From Benincasa hispida (lineage: Eukaryota > Streptophyta > Magnoliopsida > Cucurbitales > Cucurbitaceae), in contig NC_052351.1 in the NCBI RefSeq assembly GCF_009727055.1, positions 53,759,123 to 53,823,122 of the forward strand: 64,000 nt of DNA, given 5' to 3'. The notes beneath the pieces were generated by a model that saw only the letters and a program-made list of their open reading frames with translations, made no database searches and was not told where the DNA came from. Below, one piece after another: positions 36,568 through 47,555 of the stretch. Numbering within the stretch: position 1 is the stretch's first letter; every line of letters begins with the position of its first letter. The translations under genes and the position numbers were made by a program.

Positions 36568-38589
36568 TGTTGGATTGATGCCCTAAAGTCTCGTATCCTT
36601 TACTTTGTAAACAGTTTGTACAAACGCTTTTGATGTTCAATATATGATATTTACTTCACTTTTTGACTCTGGACATTTAGATATTTTATTTGCTTTACCA
36701 CAAACTAATAATCTAAAATCCCTGGTTGTCTTTATGTAACTTAAGCATGTATGTGGTGACATACAAGTGGATCATGTCTTAAGAGATATCCAAAATGGTT
36801 TGTAGTATATAGATATAGGAGGGAAACCTTATCCTGGTAACGCTACGGATGCGGCCCACTTTGTGGAATAGTTATAAGTTTTATGAATTGTCACAGATGA
36901 TCTGATCCTGATAATTCGTGTAGGGAACATGCGAGCGGGGGCGTCCTATAGAAAGAGTTTGTATAAGACTTGACCATGAAGTGTTAACATCTCGTTATAT
37001 AACACCGTTCATGAAAAAGACTTCACTTCACTAGGATGACCATAGGTACCTCAATCCTGAGTGAGTTGGGAACTCTTACCTTTGAAGGTGGTTCTTTGAT
37101 TTGCACGGGTGTGAGTGGCCAGATTGCCGAATCAAACCTACCACTTTGGGGATTCGTCTAATTTGGTAGCTGGGAACTCAGCTACACAATATGAAATTCA
37201 TTCCTTCTCTGAAGTAGGGGTAAGTAGATATATTGCTCCTTTAAGGGCTGATTCTGGGGCTTGAACGATGTGGCGCCACACACCTTCTCATGGCCCGAGA
37301 GGTGTCCACATATAGTAGGACTATGTTGTATTGTTCATTAGAGGGATCAATGGTACTTAAGGAGTTAGATGTAACTACAAGGGCAAAACGATAAATTGGC
37401 CCAGTTGTGAAGGGTTATTGTACTATTGATTGGGACACAGAAATGTATTTGTGGTGAGAAGAGTTTAGTTATCGGTCTTTAGTGGAATGCCTGGCAGTTA
37501 ATAGATGGTGGATCTCGTGGCTAAAGAGTTTAGTAAGCTATTCACGTACCGTTGGAGCTTCGAGCTATAGGTCCATAAGGTCCCCTTGGTAGTGGATACA
37601 AGTTGAGAATCAATTTTTGGGCCAGTTTGAAATGTTCAAAATTGACAAGAGGGAGTTCGATTATATATGATATAATTGAACTGGTTAATTATATATGATA
37701 TGTTTGACTAAATATATGAGATACATTATTTTTGAGGAAATTGGATATGAATATGATTTATATCAAGTAGAGGAGAAAACACTATAGTTGATATATGATA
37801 TCAAACTATAAGTTATGAATATAATATTATTATATTTATTTTATTAATTGGATGGTTATGAGATAATTGGCCAGCATTTTCTCTGAATTCGTGCGTTAGT
37901 GGGAAGTTCAATTCAGTTCTAGTAACTGAAGAATAAAATGAAAAATGGTTTTCATTTTTGCAAGAGACACAGATAATTGCTCACAGTGTGATAAACATTT
38001 GATTGCATAGTGTTTGAGAGCCTATACGATAGCCTACCGTTCACTAAATGATCGCACACCTGTGCCCGCGTTTTCCTAAACGATCGCTTACCGTTTACTA
38101 AATGATCGCTTAGCGCCTAAGCTGATCTAAATGATCGTATGACGATCACCCAACTTTTACTACACAATCGTGTACTGCAAATTAAACGATCAAGCACTCG
38201 ACTATATGATAGTCTTTCCATTCTCCCACTTTCTTGATCTTAGTACACGATAGTATTTCCTCCTCACCTATAACAATTCCATCAAAGGCCACCATTTGGA
38301 TTCTCACTTCAAGAATACTGAGGGCTCTGAGTGGTGGTGTCGTCTCCATTTCCTGTTGTTTGAGTGAAGCTGTTCGTGTAGACGACCGATGTGTTATTGG
38401 ACGATTACTTACTGGTTTAGTCAGTGTGATAGGTCGTTCGTAGAGAGAGTGAGATTACAAGTGACGAAAATTCTTCAACTGATATGTTCTCTCAGTCTTT
38501 TGTTTATTTATCCTTTAAGTATGCCAGTAATTTAGCATTGTGAATGCATATATGTATGTATATGTGTATATGTGGAAATTCTGTCACAA
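36568..38589 (+). mobile_element. 3' LTR of the tandem copia fragment, first part
   Basis: Starts TGTTGGATTGATGCCC immediately after a polypurine tract. It carries the family's landmarks and an ACGATCG-rich stretch (about 37990-38240). It is interrupted at 38589; the closing part resumes at 40644, after repeating 38281-38589. The plus frame 38234-38443 lies inside it and has no motif. Confidence 0.75.
38281..38589. repeat. Left copy of a ~305-bp direct repeat flanking repeat X
   Basis: Runs from ATCAAAGGCCACC to CTGTCACAA and recurs at 40644-40946 with scattered substitutions. Far too long for a target duplication. Confidence 0.8.
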
Positions 38590-40643
38590 AAACTTGATAG
38601 CGGGAAATCGGAGGCCAATTTTACTTAACAACCAACTTCCCGTGGATGCGGTGTACGATGCATGTTCCTAAGATATGCGTTGATAGTCATGCGTCGATGG
38701 TCATGCGTTGGAGTAAATATGCACTAATAAATGTATGCAATAACCATGCGTCCTGTCACAAGTTTTCTTGCATTCATGTCAAGTATAACATGGACGCAAG
38801 TTTCTCGGGTAATCCGAGGTCGAACACAGGGACTTGTAGCTATATGTTTGTGGTGATGTGCATGCGGCGGTTAAAATAAAAGAATGGAGGGGATGTTGCT
38901 AAGTTATTCCTACTCTTACTCCTATCTATCAGACAATGCAATGAGAACATGCATTAGAGGTAGAGATGCGACAAACCTTGACATGAAATAACTGGATGGG
39001 AAAATAGATAAATGTGGGGATGATTTCATTGCAATACTTAAGAGTGACAACAAGGGCAACCTTAGTCAATGCAAGCCAATGTGTTTATGCAACACTCATG
39101 TATATCACTCATTTTCCAATGACGATGTAGTGCTCCTAAACCTAGGACACATGTATTGAGTACAAAGTGTCCATAGAACTTATTCCTAAGTCTCTACTCT
39201 TGTCCTATGCTTCGATGCAAATGCATGAAAGCAAGGTGACCACACTCACTCGTATCCTATTTCTAGGATGCATGTGATGAGATGTTGACAAACAGAGCTT
39301 AACCCTAAGTCCCTATCTCTTGCTTATGTCGATCTAATCTCGCTCTCTCGAGTCTAGAATCTAACCTAGCTCCCTTGAGTCATTAGGTTATTTCTTTAGA
39401 TTCTCTCTCGAGTAGCTCTAAAGGAGTGTTGGGCACAACATAGACAAGATAAACGCATGAACTTGGTTGATGCAAGGCTGTTACTATCCCTAGTGAACAA
39501 CACTTACTTTGCTTAATGTGACCAACCACTTACCCTCTCAGACAGTTGATTATTGCTGACTTCACTCATGGACAAGAGATGCATTAGCCCATAGACAGGC
39601 GTTGCAGCAGCTTCTCACTAAGCAAATAAAGTTTTCTCACATACTTACGCAATGCACACCTCTCGGTGGATTGCTCCATGCTTCATATCTCTAATCCACA
39701 TGACCAAGTATGCAATACCCAAGTAATCCCACCAACTGTTGCAATGAAAGTAAAGATGCCAAGCAAGAAGATGGAGGTGGAGTTGAAGGAAACAGAGAAA
39801 TGCATTGAAAACAAGTTGTATTAATTCCTTAATTCCAAAATGTTATACAATACAATATTCAAAATAAAGGGAAAAGGAATGACCAGCTGGAAGCAAAGAC
39901 TTTGCTTCCAGCGGATGTGTGTCAAGGCTACCGATGGTGCCATGGATGGGCGAGAAGCTAACTCTCTCAAGATCTAACTCCAGTCGAAGGCTCCGGTCAT
40001 CACTTGGAATGGATGAAGGAGGTGAAGAACTCTCAGCCATCTTCTTAGGCATTGTCAGAATCACAAGGATCCGCCATAGACGAACCTCAGGTGAAAACCT
40101 TGGATGATTTGAAGTTCAACACATCGGCTTCTATTTATAGAGCTTGGATCACCGACAACATTAATTGGACTGCTCTGAATCTGACATTCGGCACGTCAGT
40201 CCTTTTCTGAACCTCTGCTACTAACGGCGCGGTAGGTGAAATGTCAACATCAACTTTGGATTTTCTCGAGGTAGATGCGTTGATGCGTTCATTCTACCTG
40301 CCTTGCGTCGATCCCGTTAGAATGCGTTGTTATGTAGCCACAGTCATTCAATGGTCGCATTCGCTTAATACCGCAACTCTACATGATGACCGCAATCGCT
40401 TGCCGAGCGCAATCCCTATGCAATGGTCCGGTTTTCGCGTTTGCATTAATTTCCTGCATTGGCTACAAAGATAGAACATTGAAAGCACAATTAACGCAAA
40501 ATATTGGGTTAGTTGAGATTCGTCATGCTGATTAGTGCAAACAGCTTTTCTCGTGAATTTCTAGCATGATCGACGCAATTTCTACCTCATGACCTTCATA
40601 ATTCTAAGTAAAAGTCCTAAGATGACATGCATTTCTACATGTC
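38590..40643 (-). mobile_element. Gypsy-type non-coding repeat X, copy 2
   Basis: Related to 10430-12238. On the minus strand it starts close to TGATGACATGTAGAAATG (about 40647) and carries a CCCTGTGTTCGACCTCGG passage at about 38830, matching the LTR of gypsy Tat/Athila-type elements; ATGCGT words are frequent. A perfect 9-bp hairpin (GATGACATG...CATGTCATC) sits at the 40.6-kb end. No polyprotein, so a solo LTR or non-autonomous element. Small frames within it are not genes. Confidence 0.5.
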
Positions 40644-41002
40644 ATCAAAGGCCACCCTTTGGATTTTCACTCCGAGAATACTGAGGGCTCCGAGTGGTGG
40701 TGTTGTCTCTGTTTCCTGTTGTCTGAGTGAAGCTGTTCATGTAGATGACCGATGTGTTGTTGGACGATTACTTACTAGTTTAGTGAGTGTGAGAGGTCGT
40801 TCGTAGAGAGAGTGAGATTACAAGTGACGAAAATTCTTCAACTGATATGTTCTCTCAATCTTTTGTTTATTTATCCTTTAAGCATGCCAGTAATTTAGCG
40901 TTGTGAATGCATATCTGTATGTGTATATGTAGAAATTCTGTCACAACGAATTGGAAAAATCCGCTTCCACTCATAGGTACTCTTGTACAAGGGTTCCTTT
41001 AA
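40644..41002 (+). mobile_element. 3' LTR of the tandem copia fragment, closing part
   Basis: Repeats 38281-38589 and then continues into the missing end: a CCGCTTCCACTC block and terminal CCTTTA at about 41002. The following 37 bp (AGTTTTAGTCCAAGTGAGAG) read like the purine-rich end of another copia internal region. Confidence 0.7.
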
Positions 41003-41039
41003 TATTTATTCTCATGGAGTTTTAGTCCAAGTGAGAGAT

Positions 41040-42827
41040 TGTTGGGAATGTCCTAGAACTCGCATATCGTAAATTTTGTTAAACATTCTATTTATCAATA
41101 AAATATTATTGAGTATTTTATTCAATAAAGTTGTTGAGTTTGCATTTTATTATGAAAATCCAATAAACATATCCATGGCTATAGTATGAATACTTTAACT
41201 TTATATAGTGACATAAACAGGATCAAGTTAATAGTATATAGCCTAAATAGTCTATACGTATATGGATGAAATTGGGTATCTCATCCTGGTAACACTATTG
41301 GATGCGACTCATTTTGTATAGGTAATACAAATGATGTGATCCATAGATCATTCATGTAAAGACATATGAGTGGGGGCATCCTATGCAATGAGTTTGCATA
41401 AAGACTAGACCACGAAAGAGTCACTTTTCTTTATAATGACCGTTTACGGTTAAAACTGACTATTTCTTACTAAAGTAACCTAGGATAACTCGATCTTAAT
41501 CCTGAGCTAGCTATGGACTCCTATTTATTCGGGATTGTCCTTTGATCTGCATGGATGAGAGTAGTTCAACAACACTGCTCAATAAGCCTTCCATTTTGGG
41601 GATAAGACCGGATAGATAGCTAGGGACATAGCCCTGCGAGATGGAATTCACTCCTACCCGTTTTAAGGTTACTAGATAGGTTATTCTCTGAAGTGTTGAT
41701 TCCAAGTCTTTAACAATCGGGGCCCCGCCTTCTCATGATACAGAGGACATGATTCATAAGTAGTACTATGAATCAATTGTTCATTAGAAGGTCCGTGGGA
41801 ACTTAAGGAACAAGATGGATTTATAGGGGTAAAACAATAATTTTGACCCAGCTGTACGAATAACCTGTGAATGATCGACTAATTGATTATGGTTTAAATG
41901 GACAAAAATAGATCTACAGTGAGGGGAGTGCAACTATCAAGCTATAGTGGTGTACCTTGATAGTTAACGAGTAATAATTAATTCGGTTTAAAGAGATTAA
42001 CGAATTAATTACAAATCATTGGAGCTCATGATCTGTAGGTCCATTAGGTTTCTCTACTAGCTCATAAATTGGAATTACAAAGTGTCCAAATTCAATTTTA
42101 GGGCTTTCAATTGATTGTATATGATACAATTAAAAACGTTTAATTTAGTTTAAATTAAATGGAATTGAAGAATCAATTAATATTTAAATTATGATTTAAA
42201 TAAGAAACTGAATCATATGGGTGGAATTGTTGTTTTATTAATTTAATATTAAGATATTAAATTAATTTTATATTAATTAAAAGGTTTAATTAAAATAAAA
42301 TTAGTTTTATATAGATTAATTTTATAAAAATAAAATTTAAATAAAATAGTTTTATTTAAAATAAAAATCAATTTTAGAAAAATTGATTATAAAACTAAAT
42401 TAAAGAGAAAGTGGATTTTTCCAATTCTGGAAAAATCCACTATCTCTTTAAGTGATAAATCATCAAATTCCATCAAATATTTCATTAATACTCCAAGTAG
42501 GAGCTGCCTTCCATGCAACCTTACTATCCTGCATGATTTCAGTGTATATATACAAGTTTCATACAGAAAGATTGGATGGAATTCTGAGTTTACTTACTGA
42601 AGTGCTAGAGAATTGAAAACCCTAAAAAACCAACCTAAATTCATCCTCAATTCAACTTGATTTAAGTATTTCCACCACAAATTCCTTCTTGAGCATAGTG
42701 AAGAAGATCTTGGTGGTGGTCTTCTTGAAGAATGAAGCTCAATCTTGGTGAAATTTTGCAGAATTCGTGGAATAGATCTTCTGAATTCTTCTGTTGCATG
42801 TTATATTACTCCTTTCAAATATTAGTC
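41040..42827 (+). mobile_element. Copia LTR, same family as the 27-kb solo LTR
   Basis: Starts TGTTGGGAATGTCC after a purine-rich AAGTGAGAGAT and ends ATTACTCCTTTCA; 1,788 bp. It shares TCCTAGAACTCG, TGGCTATAGTATGAATAC and a hairpin (42410-42441, 14-bp stem) with 27048-28938 in the opposite orientation. The preceding purine tract suggests a former 3' LTR whose internal part is gone. The minus frame 41511-41705 is LTR sequence. The frame 42732-42989 runs out of it and has no motif. Confidence 0.75.
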
Positions 42828-43009
42828 ATGCTTGGGATGATTTTAGGTGTGGCGTATAACCTTTGGCTATATAATCGTGTGGTTTCTGGAAATTTAAAAC
42901 CCGATTTCCTCCATAAATTCTCCGATCCAAATGGCAGAGAAGTTTCCATATTTATACCTTTTCTTGTTGGAGGGGCGTCTGCCCATTGAATTACCAAAGA
43001 AAAAGAACT
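42828..43009. other. Short spacer, LTR-like on the minus strand
   Basis: Open on the plus strand (end of frame 42732-42989) but without homology I recognise. It joins a plus-strand LTR to a minus-strand LTR fragment. Confidence 0.3.
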
Positions 43010-43200
43010 GACTAAACTCTTTAATCACATTATCCACAATCTGTTAACTGCCAGGCACTCCACTAAAGACCGACAGCTGCATTCTTTGCACTACAGATAT
43101 ATTTCTGTGTCCATTGGATACAACCAATCAACAGTACGATGACCCTTTACAAATTGCTCATAAGTACAGCTGGGCCAAATTAACCTTTTTTCCCTTGTAG
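43010..43200 (-). mobile_element. Inverted copia LTR fragment
   Basis: Reads as the family LTR only on the minus strand: reverse complements of GGTCTTTAGTGGAGTGCC and TATATCTGTAGTGCAA. It abuts, tail to tail, the same region in plus orientation at 43201, producing an inverted repeat. Confidence 0.65.
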
Positions 43201-44272
43201 TGCGAAGAGTGCAACTTTTGGTCTTTAGTAGAGTGCCCGACAGTTAACGGATGGTGAATAATTTAATTAAAGAAGTTTAATTAATTATTCACTTACCGTT
43301 GGAGCTTCAGGCTACAGGTTCATGAGGTCCCCACTGTAGCTCAATGGGAACTAACTAGAATCTTGGGTTAATTTGAATTTTTTAAATTAATTGAGGGAAT
43401 TAATTATATGTGATATAATTAATTTAATCTAATTATATATGATATAATTACTATAATGTATTTTGATACATTATACATTTGAGAAGAAATAAATATTTGA
43501 ATATGATTCATATATTAATTATATGAATTTGATTCACATAATTAAATCAATATAAATGAGCTTTATATTAAATGTCTTTGGTGAGAGAATAGAAACTATA
43601 GGTTATATTGTATTTGATACAATATAGAAACTATAGGTTATGTGTTATATTTGATATAACATATAGTTTAATATATATGATATGATAAGGTAGTTTTCAT
43701 ATAAATATATATTAAATTGATTTATGAAAATAATTTATTTTATTTTATTTTAGTTTAAAAATCATATTGGGAGAGAGTTGTAACTCTCTCACTCTATTTT
43801 CTCTACGTAGTAGTGGGGAAGTAAAAAGAAGTAGTTCTTCTTGTTCCTTGTATTTTTTTTTCCCACAAAAGATAGATAGACATAAAAGTTTTGTGAGAAA
43901 ATCTGAATATCATCTCTTCCTCTCATCTCTCTAAAAAATCCTCTTTTCCAAAATAGCTAGAGCCCACAAAACTCTTGGATTCTCATCCAAAGAATACAGT
44001 GGTAATATTCGTGGTGGTGTCCTCATTGACGGTTAGAGGGTTCGAGATTGTTTATGACAAGATTCGGAGAAAAAATCTCATAAAGAAGAGTTCTTCAAGG
44101 GTAAGGTTTCTTAAACCCTTTTTCTTTTATGTAATCTCTGTTTTAAAGCATGCTGCAATTTTTTTTTAAATGCATAATCTGTATGTTTTTGTTGTAAAAT
44201 TTATGTTCTGTGAATTTTGGGTATTTGATCTGATCCTATGCTTCTGCTCAATGTCCTTCACCGGTTCCTTCA
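43201..44272 (+). mobile_element. Copia LTR fragment, 3' part
   Basis: Starts in mid-LTR (GCGAAGAGTGCAAC, GGTCTTTAGTAGAGTGCC) and ends GGTTCCTTCA at 44272. It contains a perfect 9-bp hairpin (43771-43790) and a TTCTTCAAGGGTAAGG motif (about 44090). The frame 43975-44169 is LTR. Confidence 0.65.
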
Positions 44273-44880
44273 TACCCTAGATTAGGTGAACCATATCTCG
44301 TAGACCCATGATCTCCAGGTGGCCCTAAAAAACTTTAGCCATGAGAGCCTTTATAAATGCATCAGCAACGTTCTGTTCCGAGGTAGTTTGTGTGACAGTC
44401 ACATCTCCCTATTACACAATCTCTCTGATGAAATGATACTTGCACTCAATATGCTTTCCTTGTTTGTGACTATGTGGCTCCCTGAGAATGAATTTAACCA
44501 CTGTTTAATGATTTAATTTGGGGTTGGATTGATATCTACTGACCACTTCCATTGCATGGCAAATATCAGGCCTAGTACATAGCATGACATACATAAAGCT
44601 ACCTACTGCAGATGCATAAGGAATTAGTCTTATCTCCTCAACCTCTTAAGCTATCGTAGGACAATGTTCCTTAGACGGTATAATTCCATGCCTAAAAGGT
44701 AATAAACCTTCTTGAAATTCTACATCGATTATTTGACAAGCATTTTGTTAATATACGATGTTTGAGACAAGGTTAGCATTTTGTTATTATGATCTCTTAT
44801 GATTTGGATCCTTAGAACATACTGTGTTTCATCCAAATCTTTCATTTGGAATTGAGCAATTAATCATTCCTTGATTTTCT
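44273..44880 (-). pseudogene. Copia RNase H / reverse transcriptase scraps
   Basis: On the minus strand: the polyprotein tail (GHLEIMGL at about 44320), RNase H (KHIECKYHFI, near 44440), then a jump to the reverse-transcriptase/RNase H connection (IPYASAVGSFMYVMLCTRPD at about 44560-44620) and scattered matches to about 44880. Deletions and stops prevent any product. No LTR of its own is visible. Confidence 0.65.
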
Positions 44881-45270
44881 TACGTTAGGGCTTAACTCTA
44901 GGTAGTTTTGGTTTTTGAATCTTACCCCAAATGCTTTAAATGACATGACATATATTAGTGAAGATAGTGACGTTATACACCTACTAAGATATCAAGACTT
45001 CTAACTCGTGTATGGTTTAGTTTGTATTCTCTATAATATTTTCAAATAAAGATATTATTAAGATATTCGATTTTCAGTTGATATATAAATCAAAGGGCCA
45101 GACATTAATATCGAAATTTAATAGATATCTTCGATATCTAGTACGTTTGCATATATACTCATCAAATAAAAAAATATATAATAATTTTGTTATCAATAAT
45201 ATAAATATGAGCACTTAACAATATGATTTAGATTAACAAACACTTTGTGTCTAAACTTTCATTAAAGTAA

Positions 45271-45555
45271 TAATTTAGTTCATGTACTTTTAAATTCATA
45301 ACAATTTAGTCCCTAAACTTTAGTAAGTAACGATTTGATCTTTATACATTAAAATTTTTAAAGATTTAGTTCTTACAGTAAAAAAAATCACAAAAAGTAA
45401 GTGACAGTTACATATAACTCAATCTTTATATAGTTCATAAATAATTTTGATTCCCTATTAGTGTATCAATCTACACGTGTAAAGAATTTCATTAAATCAT
45501 ACTAATATTGTTCACATTAGGAACTAAATCTTATAAAAGTTCAGGGACCTAAAAT
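45271..45555. mobile_element. MITE-like inverted-repeat element
   Basis: The left part carries AATTTAGTCCCTAAACTTT. The right part carries AAAGTTCAGGGACCTAAA and TAGGAACTAAAT, which are inverted versions of it. About 285 bp, AT-rich and non-coding. Superfamily and target duplication could not be fixed by eye. Confidence 0.4.
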
Positions 45556-46460
45556 GTTTTTTTAACATAAGATTTATAATTTATCTAGAGTGCTAAAGAG
45601 ATTAATTATTAATTTAAATAGTTTTTATAAATTATTTGACTTACATAAATATCTGTCGATGTTGATATTTTATCTATTCGTAGAATTAAAACTTCACATT
45701 GGATATTTTAATTAACTATGTCATGATACCCCCTACCAACAATAATTTATATATTATTACTTTTTACTAAATCAAGAGTTTGCTCCTATATTATTATAGG
45801 TCAACTGCTCTTTTTCTCAACCACACAACTAATGGACACCAACTATTCTTAATTGCAACCTCTGACCATGGAAACAATTTTTTTTTAAGGTACCAAATAT
45901 ATATTTTAATCATAAGAAATAAAATATTAAAAGAAAATAAATATAAGGATATATATTTATAAGTAACAAGTCTCTTATGACAATCAATTAAAGCTCATGT
46001 GGGCTACCAAGATATTCAAAACTCTAGAGAGAGATGAAGATGGATCTCTAACATGGGAGGGAAATGGATTTTCCAAGAAATTTTATTATTAAAGTGGATT
46101 AGATCTATGTGATAATTTTACGTTATTTACGTTATTAGATATATGAGAGATTAATTACAAAATATATATTAAACTTATTAAAATAATTATGATTAAATTA
46201 CAAAAGTTTAGTCCATTTTTAGATTAGATTTTGTCTTGAATAAGTTTTTCAACCGTAAAAGTATCTAATAAGCGTTTCAATTTCAATTTTATATTTATTA
46301 ATTTCTTTATTTGTTTTAGCTTTTTTCTAATTAAGTCTATTAAAAATAGAAGAAAATTATATTAAACATTTTTAAAAGTTTAGCCACTTGTTTGAACTAG
46401 ATTAAAAGTTATAGTGAAACTAATAATTATTTAAAAGCATATATATTTCAAAACAATATT

Positions 46461-46493
46461 ATAATATATTATATATATATATATATATATATG
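46461..46493. repeat. (AT)n microsatellite
   Basis: Almost pure AT dinucleotide run. A second one lies at about 46884-46941. Confidence 0.85.
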
Positions 46494-46883
46494 CAAAACA
46501 AATTATATTAAGGACTATCATATTATGCTTTCATACCTTTCCCCCACTAAATTCCACCGGTCTTTAACTATTAATACACTAACTTTGTCTCAATAATCTA
46601 TCAATTGAGATGAAGAGGAGGGAAGATATCTAGTATTACTGTAACATAGAAAATTTTCCATACTACCTCATTCGTTGCTTTCTATAAAAGAAAGTATATA
46701 GTATTATATGTAGTTAGCAGTGTTCAAATAATTCGACAATCCGGATAATCCAACTCAAAATATAAGAAATGGGTTGGTTTAATTCTGTTTTTGGGTTTAG
46801 TTGGGTTAAGCTTTTTCTATTTTTATCTAATTGAGTTGGGTTGGAGATTGGTTAAAAAAATTGAGTTGACCCAATTCCACCGC

Positions 46884-46885
46884 AT

Positions 46886-46919
<34 letters not shown>

Positions 46920-46941
46920 ATATATTATATATATATTATAT
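46884..46941. repeat. (TA)n microsatellite with interruptions
   Basis: Three TA runs separated by extra T residues. It lies in the middle of the GGGTTGGGTT-rich repeat block. Confidence 0.8.
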
Positions 46942-47555
46942 TTCTCTTTATTTAAAATTTGATTACTTTATATTGATTAATTTGTGAACTTTATATTACA
47001 CTTTTAGGATTGTTATGATGTTTATCTTTGTTTAAAGTTTGTAATAAATTAAATAGATATTTGGTATTTAATATCTAAATTTTATGAAATTTTAATTATT
47101 AGTCATGTGTTGTAAATATTTATATATTTTTAATTAAAAAAAAAATTATAATTTGGCAATCCAATTCAACCCAAATTTTAAGGGTTGGGATGGAGATTCT
47201 ATTGAGATTGTTTGAGTTGTCATTTCAGCCAATCCAAATTTTCGAATTGATCCAAAAAATACAATCAACTCAACTATGTACCCATTCTTTTTATCATAAT
47301 AATATCTCTATTTATTGTTGGTCATAAAAAGAAGTATTTAAGAATTGTTTGGGAGATGAAATAAAAATAATGTATACAAATAAAATTTTTAAAATATAGT
47401 GGAAAATGTACATACTATCGTGGTACTACAAGTTTCGGCAAAGGGTACGGCAGATTAAGCGGCAAGAAGTTTAGAAAATGGTGCATTGGAATTTGCCATA
47501 TTAAATTAGCAACTATTTATTTATATGTAAAATTGTGTATATATAATGGAGACTA

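Larger units (their letters stand above)
44881..47555. other. Intergenic AT-rich region upstream of the DUF642 gene
   Basis: No gene recognised. It contains an inverted-repeat element (45271-45555), (AT)n tracts (about 46461-46493 and 46884-46941) and a block rich in GGGTTGGGTT/CCAACCCAA words (about 46715-47285). A TATA-like ATTTATTTATATG lies at about 47513-47526 and TATATATAA at about 47539-47547, just before the start codon. Confidence 0.45.

Noticed and set aside
40620..40647. Helitron 3' end (hairpin near the end of repeat X)
   Set aside because: No CTRR terminus follows the hairpin and the minus strand reads as an LTR start (TGATGACATG).
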